Source: Novosphingobium fuchskuhlense
GTDB taxonomy: Bacteria > Pseudomonadota > Alphaproteobacteria > Sphingomonadales > Sphingomonadaceae
Length of the DNA: 64,000 nucleotides
NCBI RefSeq assembly: GCF_001519075.1
Contig: NZ_KQ954246.1
Location: 62,001 to 126,000 of the forward strand
Direction of reading: 5' to 3'
The position numbers and the translations under genes were made by a program. The notes under the pieces are model-generated. The model saw only the letters and a program-made list of their open reading frames with translations. It ran no database searches and was not told the origin of the DNA. Below, in pieces: positions 25,552 to 36,606 of the stretch (the stretch's first letter is position 1; the number at the start of each line of letters is the position of its first letter).

Positions 25552-26015
25552 CGCCGAACCCCGGATGCGAAGTCCTCAGGCACGATATGCTCTTCGAGCG
25601 GGCCGGCCAGCACCTCGCTGATCGCCTTGCCGATGACCGAGTGGCCGGCGCGGCGGACCTCCTCGCGGTCTCCGCATTCGAGGTAGTGCCAGGCCGGCAG
25701 CGGCTGGCCGTCCGCGCGCAGGCGATAGGCGCAGGTTGCCGGCAGCCACGGCACGTCGCGGACCAGACGGGGGGTCAGGCGCAGGCAATCCGGCACCATC
25801 GCCTTGCGGTGGCGATAGTCGGAGCAACGCCCGGTCGAGAGATCGAGCAGGCGGCAGGCGACATTGGTGTGGTGGACGTCGCCGGTGTCCTCGTCTTCCA
25901 GCTTGTGCAGGCAGCACTTGCCGCAGCCGTCGCAAAGCGCCTCCCACTCATCGCGGGTCAACGCCTCGATCGGCTTGTCCCAGAAACGACCGGAGGAAGG
26001 CAGCGAGCCGGGCAT
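25548..26015 (-). CDS. YcgN-family cysteine-cluster protein
   Basis: 155 residues with CDGCGKCCLHKLED near residue 33 and later CRLLD, CSDYRHRK, DCLRL, CAYRL and LECGD, the pattern of the YcgN/UPF0260 family, whose cysteines probably hold a metal or iron-sulfur centre. The function is unknown. ATG 26015 is chosen because it follows the SCO1-like gene's stop by 7 bp and gives the family N-terminus. Confidence 0.88.
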   Translation of the reverse strand: MPGSLPSSGRFWDKPIEALTRDEWEALCDGCGKCCLHKLEDEDTGDVHHTNVACRLLDLSTGRCSDYRHRKAMVPDCLRLTPRLVRDVPWLPATCAYRLRADGQPLPAWHYLECGDREEVRRAGHSVIGKAISEVLAGPLEEHIVPEDFASGVRR

Positions 26016-26022
26016 CAGGGCT

Positions 26023-26646
26023 TTACCGCACCCATTTGGCGAGTTCGTCGGCCACCGCATTCGCGTCCTTGTCGACCGGCAGCAGCGCGATCGGCTGGCC
26101 ATCGGGCCCCATCAGGTAGGCAGCGCGGCTGTGGTCCATCAGGTAGGCGTTTGGGCCGGTCCCTTCGCCCTTCTTGTAATAGACCGCATAGGACTTGGCG
26201 ACTTGCGCGATCTGCGCGTCGGTGCCGGTGAGCCCGGTCAGTTCCTTGCCGAAATGCGCGGCGAACTGGCCGACGATCTCGGGCTTGTCGCGCGCGGGGT
26301 CGATGGTGATGAACACCGGTGCCACCTTGGCGGCAAGATCAGGGTTTGCCTTCGCAAACTTGTGGTAGCCTTGCATCAGCACCTGCACATCCAGCGGGCA
26401 CACGTCCGGACAGAACGTGTAGCCGAAGTAGAGCGCGCTGTAGCGGCCCTTGAAATCGGCCGCGCGCACGGTCTTGCCGGTCTTGTCGACGAGCGTGAAA
26501 TCGCCGCCGATGGCCGCGCCCTTCAGCGGGGGCTCCCCACCGGGCGCGCCGCCGCACGCGGAAAGGACAAGCAGGGCCGAGGCGGCAAGCGCGGCGCGCA
26601 GGTGGCGCCGGATAGGTCTTTTGGGGTCCATGGCGCGGCGGTTCAT
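26023..26646 (-). CDS. SCO1/SenC-family copper chaperone lipoprotein
   Basis: 207 residues. The N-terminus is a lipoprotein signal (LLVLSACGG, Cys 31), followed by a thioredoxin-like SCO domain with YFGYTFCPDVCPLD (Cys 79 and Cys 83) and a distal His in YLMDHSRAAYL, the copper ligands of SCO proteins. It would help build the CuA site of cytochrome oxidase in the periplasm. It leads a leftward group with the YcgN and YgjP-like genes. Confidence 0.92.
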   Translation of the reverse strand: MNRRAMDPKRPIRRHLRAALAASALLVLSACGGAPGGEPPLKGAAIGGDFTLVDKTGKTVRAADFKGRYSALYFGYTFCPDVCPLDVQVLMQGYHKFAKANPDLAAKVAPVFITIDPARDKPEIVGQFAAHFGKELTGLTGTDAQIAQVAKSYAVYYKKGEGTGPNAYLMDHSRAAYLMGPDGQPIALLPVDKDANAVADELAKWVR

Positions 26647-26733
26647 GCTCTGCTAACCAGCCGCTTGCAAGGGGCGACTCTGTCACACAGGGGGCAGATC
26701 GGGCTCATGATGAACAAGGACAGGGCAAACGTG

Positions 26734-27366
26734 ATGAGCGACTGGTCGGGGATGAGGCGCGGGTTTCGCGCAGTGGCCGCCGCTGCCGCGCTGCTTGGCG
26801 CGCTCGGCGCGGCGCTTCCCGCGCACGCGCAGTTTTCGGAAAGCTACAAGTTCCTCGAAGCCGTGCGCAAGAAGGACGGCCAGAAGGTGACTGACGCGCT
26901 CAACGAACCGGGCTCGCAGATCGTCAATACCCGCGATGTCAGCACTGGCGAAAGCGGACTCCATATCGTGACAGGGCGGCGCGACCTCACCTGGATGCAG
27001 TTTCTCGTGGCGCATGGGGCCAACGTCAACGCACGCGATGCCAAGGGCACCACGCCGCTGGTTCTGGCCTCCAACCTCGGTTTCATCGAGGGCGTCGATT
27101 TCCTGATCACCTCGGGCGCCAAGGTGGACGAACCCAACAACACCGGCGAGACGCCGCTGATCACGGCGGTCCACCGGCGCGATCTGGCGATGGTGCGCGT
27201 GCTGCTGAAGGCAGGTGCCAATCCCGACCGCCCGGACAATTCGGGTCGCTCCGCACGCGACTATGCCATGCTTGATGGCAAGGACAGCGCGGTCGCGAAC
27301 GAGATCGCCAGCTCTGCCAAGGGCGGCGCACAAGGTCAGAAGAAGACCTACGGCCCCTCGTTCTGA
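26734..27366 (+). CDS. Periplasmic ankyrin-repeat protein
   Basis: 210 residues: signal peptide ending LPAHAQ, then about four ankyrin repeats (ESGLHIVTGRRDLTWMQFLVAHGANVN, KGTTPLVLASNLGFIEGVDFLI and so on; each is only partly quoted here). Ankyrin repeats bind other proteins; no partner is evident. ATG 26734 is preferred; an in-frame ATG pair at 26707/26710 would add about eight residues. It is transcribed away from the SCO1-like gene and is 11 bp before COQ9. Confidence 0.84.
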   Translation: MSDWSGMRRGFRAVAAAAALLGALGAALPAHAQFSESYKFLEAVRKKDGQKVTDALNEPGSQIVNTRDVSTGESGLHIVTGRRDLTWMQFLVAHGANVNARDAKGTTPLVLASNLGFIEGVDFLITSGAKVDEPNNTGETPLITAVHRRDLAMVRVLLKAGANPDRPDNSGRSARDYAMLDGKDSAVANEIASSAKGGAQGQKKTYGPSF

Positions 27367-27377
27367 TCGGACCTGCC

Positions 27378-28070
27378 ATGATCGACGCTGCATTCGCCAC
27401 TGGTACTGCCGACCTCTCGCTCGAGGACATGCGCCTCGTGCTGGCCCCGCACATCGCCGAAGCCGCCGCGTTCGACGGCTGGACCGAAGCTGCACTGAAC
27501 GAAGCGGCCGAGATTGTCGGGATCGATCCCGCAGCGGCGCGCTTCGCGTTTCAGGGCGAGGGCGGACAGTCTGCCGCCATGGCGATGATCACCGCCTGGG
27601 CGGGCAGCATCGACCGCGCGATGGCGGAAGCGCTGCCGGCGGAGCACCTCGGCGCGATGAAAGTGCGCGAGCGGATTTCCGCGCTCGTCACCTTCCGGCT
27701 CGACCAGATCGCCGGGCGCGAGGAAGCGCTGCGGGCTGCATTGATCGAGATGGCCAAGCCCTGGAACGTGCCTGTGGCAACGAAGCTGGCGTGGCGCAGC
27801 GCGGATGCCATGTGGCGCCTCGCGGGCGATACCGCGACCGACTACAACCACTATACCAAGCGCGCGATCCTCGGCTCGATCTATGCCGCGACCCTTGCTG
27901 TGATGGCCGAGGACAAGAGCGAGGACCGCGAGGAGACCCGCGCATTCCTCGCCCGCCGGATCGACGGGATCATGCGCTTCGAGAAGGCCAAGGCGCGCTT
28001 CACCAGACCTAGCGACGAGACCTTCAGTGTGACGAGGCTGCTCGGACGGCTGCGCTATCCCGCCCGTTGA
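27378..28070 (+). CDS. COQ9-family ubiquinone biosynthesis protein
   Basis: 230 residues with the COQ9 domain: VRERISALVTFRLDQI near residue 95, AWRSADAMWRLAGDTATDYNHYTKRA near 135, here given in part, and an Arg-rich C-terminus. COQ9 is a lipid-binding helper of ubiquinone synthesis in alphaproteobacteria and mitochondria. The fold resembles TetR regulators, but no DNA-binding helix-turn-helix use is implied. It lies downstream of the ankyrin gene and before feoA. Confidence 0.9.
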   Translation: MIDAAFATGTADLSLEDMRLVLAPHIAEAAAFDGWTEAALNEAAEIVGIDPAAARFAFQGEGGQSAAMAMITAWAGSIDRAMAEALPAEHLGAMKVRERISALVTFRLDQIAGREEALRAALIEMAKPWNVPVATKLAWRSADAMWRLAGDTATDYNHYTKRAILGSIYAATLAVMAEDKSEDREETRAFLARRIDGIMRFEKAKARFTRPSDETFSVTRLLGRLRYPAR

Positions 28071-28109
28071 TTTGCTCCGCTCACGCGGGCGGGGGATCGG
28101 CCTCACTTA

Positions 28110-28126
28110 TTGCGAATGACTTGCAA
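28110..28126 (+). promoter_or_regulatory. Fur-like palindrome upstream of feoAB
   Basis: TTGCGAATGACTTGCAA, a 17-bp interrupted palindrome in which 12 of 16 paired positions match, 30 bp upstream of the feoA start. Its arms (TTGC...GCAA) resemble alphaproteobacterial Fur sites, and the genes it precedes are classic Fur targets. Confidence 0.55.
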
Positions 28127-28156
28127 TGTCTCGGTCGCTGTGGCAGCGCTCCGGGG

Positions 28157-28423
28157 GTGACTCTCGATGAACTCCCTCTCGGCGCGACCGCGCGCATCAT
28201 TGCAGCAGACTGGGGCGCGCTGGTGCCCGAGGAAGCGCAGCGACTCCGTGCGTTGGGGGTCGAGGAGGGAGCCGAGGTGCGCCTTGCCTATCGCGGCGTA
28301 TTCCTCGCGCGGGATCCCATCGCCATCGAGATCGCGCGGATGACCGTGGCGCTGCGGCGCGTCCACGCCCGGGCCATGCAGGTCGAAACCATGCCGAGCG
28401 GCGGGACGGCCTCGGCAGCATGA
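28157..28423 (+). CDS. feoA: FeoA ferrous iron transport protein
   Basis: 88 residues: a small SH3-like domain with TLDELPLGATARI at the start and LRALGVEEGAEVRLAYRG in the middle, ending ALRRVHARAMQVE. FeoA is a cytoplasmic partner of FeoB. GTG 28157 is chosen because the FeoA domain begins immediately after it; the open frame extends upstream across the Fur-like site, which argues against a longer protein. Its stop overlaps the feoB start as ATGA. Confidence 0.9.
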   Translation: MTLDELPLGATARIIAADWGALVPEEAQRLRALGVEEGAEVRLAYRGVFLARDPIAIEIARMTVALRRVHARAMQVETMPSGGTASAA

Positions 28424-30276
28424 CCCGGCAGACCATGATCGCCGCGCTTGTCGGCAATCCCAACGCGGGCAAGAGCGCGCTGTTCAATGCGCTGACCGGA
28501 GCGCGGCAGAAGATTGCCAACTATCCGGGCGTGACCGTCGAGCGCAAATCGGGGCGTATGCTGCTGCCCAGCGGCGAGCCGGTCGAACTTGTGGATCTGC
28601 CCGGGTCCTACAGCCTCAATCCCTCCAGCCCGGACGAGGAAGTCACGCGCGACGTGATCTTTGGCCGCATGGCGGGGCAGGCACAGCCCGATGTGCTGGT
28701 GATCGTGCTCGATGCCTCGAACCTCGAGCAGCATCTGGTCTTCGCGCAGGAGATTATCGAACTGGGGCGTCCGGTGATTGTCGCGCTCAACATGGTCGAT
28801 CTTGCCGAACGTGATGGGCTGGTGATCGATGCCGGGGCCCTCTCCTCGGCGCTCGGCGTGCCGGTGTTCCCCACCGTGGCTGTGCGCCGGCGCGGGCTTG
28901 CCGACCTGACAGCGGCGGTCGCGGCGCTGCGTGACCGGTCGCTGGACGCAGAACCCGCGCATCGCCCGCATGTCACCGCGCCGGAGCGGCGTATGCTGGC
29001 GCGCCAGATTGCGCGCGGTGCGATTCTCTCTGAAACCGCGCAGCATCGCATCCATACGCAGCTTGACCGGGTGCTGCTGCATCCGTGGCTGGGGCCGCCG
29101 GTGCTGCTTGCGCTGCTCTTCGTGGTGTTCCAGGCCGTGTTCAGCTGGGCGAAGCCGCTGCAGGATGGGCTCGACAACGCCTTTTCGGGCATCGGCGATC
29201 TGGTCCGCAGCGAACTGCCCGCCTCGTTGCTGCGCGATTTCCTCACCGACGGGGTGATCGCGGGCGTCGGTTCGGTGGTTGTCTTCCTGCCGCTGATCCT
29301 CATCCTCTTCTTCTTCATCCTCACGATGGAAGCGACCGGCTACATGGCTCGCGCCGCTTTCCTGATGGACCGCGCGATGGCCGGTGTCGGCCTCTCCGGC
29401 CGCAGCTTTATCCCGCTCCTATCCAGTTTTGCCTGCGCGGTGCCCGGAATCATGGCGACGCGGAGCATCACCGATCCCAAGGACCGCCTGACGACGATCC
29501 TGATCGCGCCGCTGATGACCTGCTCGGCGCGCCTGCCCGTCTATACCGTGATCATCGGCGCCTTCGTACCGAGCAGGCAGGTTCTGCCCGGCATCGGCCA
29601 GCAGGGCCTCGTGCTGTTCGGGCTCTATGTCTTCGGTGTGCTGGGCGCGATGGGCGCGGCGCTGCTGCTGCGACGGACCGTCACCAAGGGTGCGGCCTCC
29701 GGCTTCATCATGGAGATGCCCAAGTACCAGCTGCCGACGGTGAAGGACCTCGCGCTTGGCCTGTGGCAGCGCGCCTATGTGTTCCTCCGCCGCGCGGGCA
29801 CGATGATCCTCAGCGTCACGGTGGTGCTGTGGCTGCTGCTCAATCTCCCGCGGGCAGAGAACCCACAGGATCAGGTCGACAGCTCGATTGCCGGCCACAT
29901 CGCCAATGGCCTTGCGGTAGTGATCGAACCCATCGGCTTCAACCGCGATATCGCGCTGGCGCTGATCCCGGCGATGGCCGCGCGCGAGGTGGCGGTGAGC
30001 GCGCTCGCCACGACCTATGCCGTGGGCGCTAGCGACGACGAGGCGCAAGGCAAGACGCTCGGCGCGCAGTTGAAGACACACTGGAGCCTTGCCACCGCGC
30101 TCGCCTTCCTTGCGTGGTTTGTCTTCGCGCCGCAGTGCATGTCGACTATCGCGGTGACCCGGCGCGAGACCAACGGCTGGAAATGGCCAGCGTTCATGCT
30201 CGTCTACCTGTTCGGCCTTGCCTATGTGGCAGCGGGGCTCACCTACTGGACTGCGGTGGCCTTCGGTCTGGGTTAG
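28420..30276 (+). CDS. feoB: FeoB ferrous iron transporter
   Basis: 618 residues: an N-terminal G domain with [12 protein letters not shown] (P loop), [16 protein letters not shown] and NMVDLAE, then a membrane domain with about eight segments, including the gate repeats around [19 protein letters not shown] and [14 protein letters not shown]. It moves Fe(II) across the inner membrane. It is shorter than enterobacterial FeoB (about 770 residues), as is usual in this group. It is translationally coupled to feoA. Confidence 0.96.
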   Translation: MTRQTMIAALVGNPNAGKSALFNALTGARQKIANYPGVTVERKSGRMLLPSGEPVELVDLPGSYSLNPSSPDEEVTRDVIFGRMAGQAQPDVLVIVLDASNLEQHLVFAQEIIELGRPVIVALNMVDLAERDGLVIDAGALSSALGVPVFPTVAVRRRGLADLTAAVAALRDRSLDAEPAHRPHVTAPERRMLARQIARGAILSETAQHRIHTQLDRVLLHPWLGPPVLLALLFVVFQAVFSWAKPLQDGLDNAFSGIGDLVRSELPASLLRDFLTDGVIAGVGSVVVFLPLILILFFFILTMEATGYMARAAFLMDRAMAGVGLSGRSFIPLLSSFACAVPGIMATRSITDPKDRLTTILIAPLMTCSARLPVYTVIIGAFVPSRQVLPGIGQQGLVLFGLYVFGVLGAMGAALLLRRTVTKGAASGFIMEMPKYQLPTVKDLALGLWQRAYVFLRRAGTMILSVTVVLWLLLNLPRAENPQDQVDSSIAGHIANGLAVVIEPIGFNRDIALALIPAMAAREVAVSALATTYAVGASDDEAQGKTLGAQLKTHWSLATALAFLAWFVFAPQCMSTIAVTRRETNGWKWPAFMLVYLFGLAYVAAGLTYWTAVAFGLG

Positions 30277-30361
30277 GTGTGGGAAATGGGCGCAGCCGGA
30301 CTCGCCCTCTTTAGCGCCACGGGCTAGGCCTTGGCCTCACACGGTACAGGATCGCGAATCA

Positions 30362-30907
30362 ATGGCAGGCAGCGTCAACAAGGTCATTCTGATCGGCAAT
30401 CTCGGGCAGGATCCCGAGGTGAAGAGCTTCCAGAACGGCGGGCGCATCGCCAACCTGCGCATCGCCACCAGCGAGCAGTGGAAGGACAAGGCCACCGGCG
30501 AGCGCAAGGAGCGCACCGAGTGGCACTCCGTCGTGCTCCAGTCCGACGGGCTGGTCGGCGTGGCCGAGCGCTATCTGAAGAAGGGCAGCAAGGTCTATAT
30601 CGAAGGCCAGCTGCGCACGCGCAAGTGGCAGGACCAGAGCGGCAACGACCGCTACACGACCGAGATTTCGGTCGGCGTCGGCGGTTCGCTGACCATGCTT
30701 GACGGTCCGCAGGGCGGTGCGGGTGGCGGCGGCATGGGCGGTGGCGGCGGTGGCCAGCGCTCGGGTGGTGGCTGGAACGAGGGCGGCGCGAGCAGCGGCG
30801 GTGGCCGCTCGGGCGGCGCGTCTTCGGGCGGCGGCTGGAACCAGGGCGGCGGCGGTTCGTCGGGCGGTGGCTTCGGCGACGATCTCGACGACGATATTCC
30901 GTTCTGA
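30362..30907 (+). CDS. ssb: Single-stranded DNA-binding protein
   Basis: 181 residues: an N-terminal OB fold ([33 protein letters not shown]), a long Gly/Ser-rich linker (about residues 118-170) and the acidic tip DLDDDIPF that binds partner proteins. It coats single-stranded DNA in replication and repair. ATG 30362 is the start. Its stop abuts the stop of the convergent queE with no gap, so the two transcripts must overlap. Confidence 0.97.
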   Translation: MAGSVNKVILIGNLGQDPEVKSFQNGGRIANLRIATSEQWKDKATGERKERTEWHSVVLQSDGLVGVAERYLKKGSKVYIEGQLRTRKWQDQSGNDRYTTEISVGVGGSLTMLDGPQGGAGGGGMGGGGGGQRSGGGWNEGGASSGGGRSGGASSGGGWNQGGGGSSGGGFGDDLDDDIPF

Positions 30908-31654
30908 TCAGGTCCCGCGCGTATCGCCGTAAAGGTGGATGTGCAGCCGGTCGGTGAAGCGCCAGCCGTGCGTGAGCGCGGCGCCTGCCAGCCACTTCGA
31001 CCGTTCGCGCAGGATTTTGCTGGAGGTGCCCTCCGGCATCACGAACAGCCGCTCGGCCGGGATGTGATAGATCGCCTGCAATTCGGCGACCTCGTTCACG
31101 TCATCCTCGTCCGCGACGACGAACTTGAACCAGGCCTTGGTGCTCGCCGCCCATTCGCGCAGAAGCGCGGGGACGAGGGCGAGGCTCTCGTCATTGCCGG
31201 AATGCGAGAGCTTGGGGCTGACGTTGAACTGATCGACCAGCTGGGTGATCGAGTGCGGCGGCGGCACGCTGCCGTTGGTTTCAATCTCGACCTCCAGCCC
31301 GGGCACAGCTTCCTTCAGCATCGGGATCAGGCGGCCAAGCGCCGGGGCCTGCAGCAGCGGCTCGCCGCCGGTGATGACAAGGCGCGTGGGGCGCAGGGCC
31401 AGAATGCGCATTGCAACCTCTCGCACGTCGAGCGTGATCTGGTTTTCGCTGCGCTCGAAGGTCAGGTCGTCGCGGTGCGGGCGGATATCGCCGGTGAAGC
31501 GCCAGGTATAGGCCGTATCGCACCAGCGGCAGGCAAGGTTGCAGCGCGAGAGCCGCACGAACACGCAAGGCCGCCCCGCCGAAGGGCCTTCCCCCTGCAG
31601 CGAGGGGAAGATTTCCGGCTCCCCCGGCGTGGTCGTGGCAAGCGTCAGGCTCAT
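30908..31654 (-). CDS. queE: 7-carboxy-7-deazaguanine synthase
   Basis: 248 residues of the radical-SAM fold: [15 protein letters not shown], then [14 protein letters not shown] with the CxxxCxxC cluster motif, TGGEPLLQ, and EIETNGS. It makes CDG in queuosine/7-deazaguanine synthesis. Its ATG overlaps the valS stop as ATGA, so it is coupled to valS. Other que genes are not in the window. Confidence 0.93.
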   Translation of the reverse strand: MSLTLATTTPGEPEIFPSLQGEGPSAGRPCVFVRLSRCNLACRWCDTAYTWRFTGDIRPHRDDLTFERSENQITLDVREVAMRILALRPTRLVITGGEPLLQAPALGRLIPMLKEAVPGLEVEIETNGSVPPPHSITQLVDQFNVSPKLSHSGNDESLALVPALLREWAASTKAWFKFVVADEDDVNEVAELQAIYHIPAERLFVMPEGTSSKILRERSKWLAGAALTHGWRFTDRLHIHLYGDTRGT

Positions 31655-34452
31655 CCGAGCCGTGCAAGAGCAGCGGCCAGGCGAGTTGCCTCGGCGCGGT
31701 GATGGGCATGGTCGGCGCGGGCCTTCTCGACCGCTTCGGGCTTGGCCTTTTCGGCAAACGCCGGGTTTGAAAGGCGGCCTTCGAGTGCCTTGGCTTCCTT
31801 CTCGGACGCGGCAAGCGCCTTTTCGAGCCGGGCCTTCTCGGCGGCGATGTCGATCACGCCTTCGAGGGGGACGATGAGGCTCGCATCCCCCGCACCGATC
31901 TGCATCGCGGCGCCTGCCGGGGCAGGTGCGAAGTGGATCGCGCTGAGGCGGGCGAGGCGCTCGATCGCGGCGGGATTGCTCTCGATGATCGCGCGCGTCG
32001 CGGCGCTCGGTTCGGGCAGATAGGCTTCGAGGCGCGCGCCCGGCGCGATGCCGAGTTCGTTCTTGGCGCCGCGCAAGTTGGAAACCAGCGCGATCAGCCA
32101 TTCGACTTCGGCCTTGGCTGCCGGATCGACGCTGGCCGCAGGCGCAGGCCACTGAGCGACGATCAGCTCGGCAGACCGCTCCCCAAGCGCGTGCCACAGC
32201 TCTTCGGTCACGAAGGGCATGAAGGGGTGGAGCATGACCAGAATCTGATCGAGCACCCAGCCAGCGACAGCGCGAGTCTCATCGTCGAAGCTGCCCTTGA
32301 TGAGCTCGATGTACCAATCGCAGAACTGGTCCCACACGAAATGGTAGACCACATTCGCGGCGGCATCGAAGCGCAGGTCGGCCATCGCCTGATCCAGCGC
32401 GGCGACGGTTTCGACCACTTCGCCGATGATCCAGCGGTTGACCGCGCTCGTCGCAGCTGGCGCAGCCACCGAAGTGCTGCCGCTGATGCCGTTGGCCATG
32501 CAGAAGCGCGCGGCGTTCCACAGCTTCGTCGCGAAGTTGCGATAGCCCTCGACCCGGCGCTCATCCATCTTCACGTCGCGGCCCTGGCTTTCCATGGCGC
32601 ACATGAAGAAGCGCAGCGCATCCGCGCCGTACTTGTCGATCAGGCCCAGCGGATCGACCACGTTGCCCTTGGACTTCGACATCTTCTGCCCATCGGCAGC
32701 GCGCACCAGCCCATGGAGGTAGAGCCGCTTCCACGGCACTTCCTTCATGAAATGAATCCCCTGCATCGCCATGCGCGCATCCCAGAAGAACAGGATGTCG
32801 AAGCCTGAAATGAGCAGGTCGTTGGGGTAGTGCTTCTTGACCAGCGGCGCATCCGCCTCCGGCCATCCCAGCGTGGTGAAAGGCCAGAGCGCTGAGGAGA
32901 ACCAGGTGTCGAGGACGTCTTCGTCGCGGGAGAGCGCGACGCCAGCGCCGGCCTTGGCCTGTGCTTCCTCCTCGGTCTCGGCCACGTAGCACTGGCCGTC
33001 CGAGCCATACCACGCCGGTATCCGGTGCCCCCACCACAGCTGGCGGGAGACGCACCACGGCTGGATGTTCTCCATCCAGTTGAAGAACGTCTTCTCCCAG
33101 GTCTTCGGCACGATCTCGATCGCGCCCGAGCGCACGGCTTCCATCGGCGCCTTGGCGAGTTCGCCCGCATTCACATACCACTGGTCGGTCAGCATCGGTT
33201 CGATCACCACCCCGCCCCGGTCGCCGAACGGCTGCATGATCACCTTGTCCTCGACCTTGATCATCAGGCCGTCGGCGTCGATATCCGCGACCACGCGTTT
33301 GCGCGCCTCGTAGCGGTCGAGCCCGCGATAGGCCTCGGGCACTAGATTGAGCGCGTCGATTTCCGCCATGGTTGCGCCGCCGCCCGCCGCAATTGCCTTC
33401 GCCCGCTCCGCCGCTTCGGCATAAGGCGCGCCATCGCTCCGCATCGCCGCCGTCTCGTCCATCAGGCGGTACATCGGGATGCCGTTGCGCTGCGCGACGC
33501 CGAAGTCGTTTTCGTCATGCGCGCCGGTGATCTTCACCGCGCCCGAACCGAAATTCGGGTCCGGGTATTCGTCGGTGATGATCGGGATCAGGCGGCGGTG
33601 CTCCTTGGGGCCCACCGGAATCTCGCAGAGCTTGCCCACGATGGGGGCATAACGCGCATCATCGGGATGCACCGCCACCGCACCGTCGCCCAGCATCGTC
33701 TCGGGCCGGGTCGTGGCGATAGCGATATAGTCGCGCACTTCCTCGAGCACGACGTTCCCCTCGGCATCGCGCTCGACATAAGTATAGGTCTTGCCGCCCG
33801 CGAGGGGATACTTGAAGTGCCACATATGGCCCTTCACCTCGCGCGCCTCGACCTCGAGGTCAGAGATCGCGGTCTTGAGCTTGGGGTCCCAGTTCACCAG
33901 CCGCTTGTCGCGGTAGATCAGGCCCTGATTGTAGAGATCGACGAAGACCTTCACCACCGCCTTGGTGAAGTGCGGGTCCATCGTGAACTGCTCGCGGCTC
34001 CAGTCCATCGAGCAGCCGAGGCGGCGCAGCTGGCCGGTGATCGTGCCGCCGCTTTCGGCCTTCCACTCCCACACCTTCTCGATGAAGGCCTCGCGCGTGT
34101 AATTGGTGCGCTTGTCCGCCTTCGCTTCCATCCGGCGTTCCACCACCATCTGCGTGGCGATGCCGGCGTGATCGGTGCCGACCACCCACAGCGCATCCTT
34201 GCCTCGCAGGCGTTCGTAGCGGATGACGACATCCTGCAGCGTGTTGTCGAGCGCATGGCCGATGTGGAGGCTGCCCGTCACGTTCGGCGGCGGGTTCACG
34301 ATGGTGAAGGGCGCGGCATCGGGGCGCTCGGGGCGGAACAGCCCGCGGCCTTCCCAGTGGGCATACCACTTGGCCTCGAGCCCGGCAGGCTCGAACGTCT
34401 TGGCAAGGGTGCCGGCGGCCCCCTCCTGCTCTTCCATCGTCGCTTCGGTCAT
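31651..34452 (-). CDS. valS: Valyl-tRNA synthetase
   Basis: 933 residues: [17 protein letters not shown] (HIGH motif) near residue 60, an editing domain around 200-370, KMSKSKGNV near 555, an anticodon domain and a C-terminal coiled-coil arm ending [14 protein letters not shown]. It charges tRNA-Val. ATG 34452 is chosen; ATG 34437 is possible, and an upstream frame to 34536 would leave almost no room for the divergent mla promoter. Confidence 0.96.
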   Translation of the reverse strand: MTEATMEEQEGAAGTLAKTFEPAGLEAKWYAHWEGRGLFRPERPDAAPFTIVNPPPNVTGSLHIGHALDNTLQDVVIRYERLRGKDALWVVGTDHAGIATQMVVERRMEAKADKRTNYTREAFIEKVWEWKAESGGTITGQLRRLGCSMDWSREQFTMDPHFTKAVVKVFVDLYNQGLIYRDKRLVNWDPKLKTAISDLEVEAREVKGHMWHFKYPLAGGKTYTYVERDAEGNVVLEEVRDYIAIATTRPETMLGDGAVAVHPDDARYAPIVGKLCEIPVGPKEHRRLIPIITDEYPDPNFGSGAVKITGAHDENDFGVAQRNGIPMYRLMDETAAMRSDGAPYAEAAERAKAIAAGGGATMAEIDALNLVPEAYRGLDRYEARKRVVADIDADGLMIKVEDKVIMQPFGDRGGVVIEPMLTDQWYVNAGELAKAPMEAVRSGAIEIVPKTWEKTFFNWMENIQPWCVSRQLWWGHRIPAWYGSDGQCYVAETEEEAQAKAGAGVALSRDEDVLDTWFSSALWPFTTLGWPEADAPLVKKHYPNDLLISGFDILFFWDARMAMQGIHFMKEVPWKRLYLHGLVRAADGQKMSKSKGNVVDPLGLIDKYGADALRFFMCAMESQGRDVKMDERRVEGYRNFATKLWNAARFCMANGISGSTSVAAPAATSAVNRWIIGEVVETVAALDQAMADLRFDAAANVVYHFVWDQFCDWYIELIKGSFDDETRAVAGWVLDQILVMLHPFMPFVTEELWHALGERSAELIVAQWPAPAASVDPAAKAEVEWLIALVSNLRGAKNELGIAPGARLEAYLPEPSAATRAIIESNPAAIERLARLSAIHFAPAPAGAAMQIGAGDASLIVPLEGVIDIAAEKARLEKALAASEKEAKALEGRLSNPAFAEKAKPEAVEKARADHAHHRAEATRLAAALARLG

Positions 34453-34565
34453 GATGCTGCGGGCCTTGCCATCCCGCAGGGCGGCCTGCAAGCCCGCGAA
34501 AGGACTGCGGTCTGCTCGCGGCGCGCTTGCGGCCATTACCGATTTCCCGCATGTAAGCCCCTGAC

Positions 34566-35681
34566 ATGCGGGCCACAGCGGATTTTATGACCGAAACCGG
34601 CGCCGAAGGCAGCGCCGCGCTGGTGCTGACCGGCCCGTTGACCGTTGCCGCGCTGGGCGCGGTCGATACGCGGCTGCGCGCCCTTGAAGGGCCGTTCGCC
34701 GCGATCGACCTCAGCCGCGCCACCCGCATCGATACCGTGGGCGCGTGGACGGCGTGGAGCCTTTCGCAGCGTTTCGGCGCAGCGATCATCGGCGCTTCGC
34801 CTGAGGCGGACCGGCTGATTTCGGCCATCAGCGCGGTCGATGACAACACCGCTCCGGTCGAGGCGCCGCGCCTGCCCGTGCTGCTGCGCGTGCCCGAACA
34901 TGTGGGCGTGGTGATGACCGGGCTGGGGCAGGGGATGCTCCTCGTGCTGGGCTTCCTCGGCCAGATCGTGCTGGCAAGCGGGGTGCTGCTGCGCCATCCC
35001 GGCCGCTTCCGGTTGCGGGCGCTGGTTCACCAGATGGAGCTGATGGGCGTCAATGCGCTCGCCATCATCGGGCTCATGAGCTTCCTTGTCGGCATCGTGA
35101 TCGCGCAACAAGGCGCGGTGCAATTGCAGCAGTTCGGCGCCGAGATCTACACGGTGAACCTCGTCGGGCGACTGTCCTTGCGCGAACTGGGCATCCTGAT
35201 GACCGCGATCATGGTTGCGGGTCGCTCCGGCTCGGCCTTCGCGGCGCAGCTCGGCACGATGCGGCTGACCGAGGAAATCGATGCCATGCGCACCATCGGC
35301 GTTTCCCCGATCGAGGCGCTGGTCATCCCGCGTCTGGTCGCGACGATGCTGATGATGCCGCTGCTGGGCATCTATTCGGCGGCCATCGGCATCATCGGCG
35401 GTGCGGCCCTGTCGTCGCTCACGCTGGGCATTCCCTTCTTCACCTTCCTCGCGCGCATTCAGGAAGTGGTGCCGCTGCACGACGTGTGGGTGGGCCTGAT
35501 CAAGGGGCCTGTGTTCGGCCTGATTGTGGCCACATCGGGCTGCTATCAGGGTCTGCAGGTGAAGAGCGACGCCGAAGAGGTCGGCACGCGCACGACGGCG
35601 GCGGTGGTCATGGCGATCTTCATGGTGATCGTGCTGGATGCCTTCTTCGCGGTGTTCTTTTCGGAAGTGGGCTGGGGATGA
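34566..35681 (+). CDS. MlaE-type lipid ABC permease fused to a STAS domain
   Basis: 371 residues. Residues 1 to about 110 form a STAS-like domain ([21 protein letters not shown]), the counterpart of MlaB; the rest is the MlaE permease with about five membrane segments ([60 protein letters not shown]). It forms the inner-membrane part of an MCE phospholipid transporter with the next three genes. ATG 34587 is an alternative start. Divergent from valS. Confidence 0.92.
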   Translation: MRATADFMTETGAEGSAALVLTGPLTVAALGAVDTRLRALEGPFAAIDLSRATRIDTVGAWTAWSLSQRFGAAIIGASPEADRLISAISAVDDNTAPVEAPRLPVLLRVPEHVGVVMTGLGQGMLLVLGFLGQIVLASGVLLRHPGRFRLRALVHQMELMGVNALAIIGLMSFLVGIVIAQQGAVQLQQFGAEIYTVNLVGRLSLRELGILMTAIMVAGRSGSAFAAQLGTMRLTEEIDAMRTIGVSPIEALVIPRLVATMLMMPLLGIYSAAIGIIGGAALSSLTLGIPFFTFLARIQEVVPLHDVWVGLIKGPVFGLIVATSGCYQGLQVKSDAEEVGTRTTAAVVMAIFMVIVLDAFFAVFFSEVGWG

Positions 35682-35688
35682 GCCGCCA

Positions 35689-36597
35689 ATGACCGAAAGT
35701 GACGGGCTCCTGACCGCCTGCGCCGCACCGCCCGAGCCGGGGAGCGAGGCTGATCTCCATCCCATCCGCGTGCGGGGGCTGAAGAACGCGTTCGGGGATC
35801 ATGTGATCCATGAAAACCTCGATCTCGATGTGCGGCGGGGCGAGATTCTGGGCGTTGTCGGCGGGTCGGGCACCGGCAAATCGGTGCTGATGCGCTCGAT
35901 CATCGGGTTGCAGATCCCCGAGGAAGGCACGATCGAGGTGCTCGGCAGCCCGATCACCGATGCGCGCGACGATGACGACATCGATATCCGCTGCCGCTGG
36001 GGCATCCTCTTTCAGGGCGGCGCACTGTTCTCCACGCTGACAGTGGCGGAGAACGTCGAGGTACCCTTGCGCGAGTTCTATCCCGAGATCACCGACGAAC
36101 TGCGACACGAGATCGCGCGCTACAAGGTGCTGCTCTCGGGCCTCCCGGCGGAGGCGACGAGCAAATATCCGAGCGAGCTTTCGGGTGGCATGAAGAAGCG
36201 CGCTGGGCTGGCGCGGGCGCTGGCGCTCGATCCCGAGCTGCTGTTCCTCGACGAGCCCACGGCAGGACTCGATCCCATCGGTGCGGCCGCGTTCGACCAG
36301 CTGATCCGCAGCCTTCAGCAGACCCTTGGCCTCACGGTTTTCCTGATCACCCACGATCTCGATACGCTCTACGAAATCTGTGATCGGGTGGCGGTGATCG
36401 CCGACAAGCGGGTGATTGCGGTGGGCACGATCCCTGAACTGATCGCGACCGACCATCCGTGGATCAAGTCCTATTTCAACGGCCCGCGTGGCCGTGCCGC
36501 CAAGGCTGCCAGTGAACGCAGCGACGCCCATGGTATCGCTGCGGGAGCGGCAAACAAGCGCAACGGTGCTCTTGGCACTGCTGGTGATCAGGCATAG
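35689..36597 (+). CDS. MlaF-type ABC ATPase
   Basis: 302 residues: Walker A GGSGTGKS near residue 64, Q loop WGILFQGGALFS, signature LSGGMKKRAGLARAL, Walker B LLFLDEPTAGLDP and H loop ITHDLD. It powers the lipid transporter and starts 7 bp after the permease gene. The last 40 residues are an Ala/Arg-rich tail not typical of the core family. Confidence 0.95.
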   Translation: MTESDGLLTACAAPPEPGSEADLHPIRVRGLKNAFGDHVIHENLDLDVRRGEILGVVGGSGTGKSVLMRSIIGLQIPEEGTIEVLGSPITDARDDDDIDIRCRWGILFQGGALFSTLTVAENVEVPLREFYPEITDELRHEIARYKVLLSGLPAEATSKYPSELSGGMKKRAGLARALALDPELLFLDEPTAGLDPIGAAAFDQLIRSLQQTLGLTVFLITHDLDTLYEICDRVAVIADKRVIAVGTIPELIATDHPWIKSYFNGPRGRAAKAASERSDAHGIAAGAANKRNGALGTAGDQA

Positions 36598-36606
36598 GGA
36601 TAGCCG

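Noticed and set aside
25864..26733. Long N-terminal extension of the ankyrin protein
   Set aside because: It would run antisense through the SCO1-like gene; the signal peptide shows the start near 26734.
28110..28126. Seventh copy of the catabolic operator before feoA
   Set aside because: It shares TGCGAATG, but lacks the GTCA side of the motif and forms its own Fur-like dyad before iron genes.
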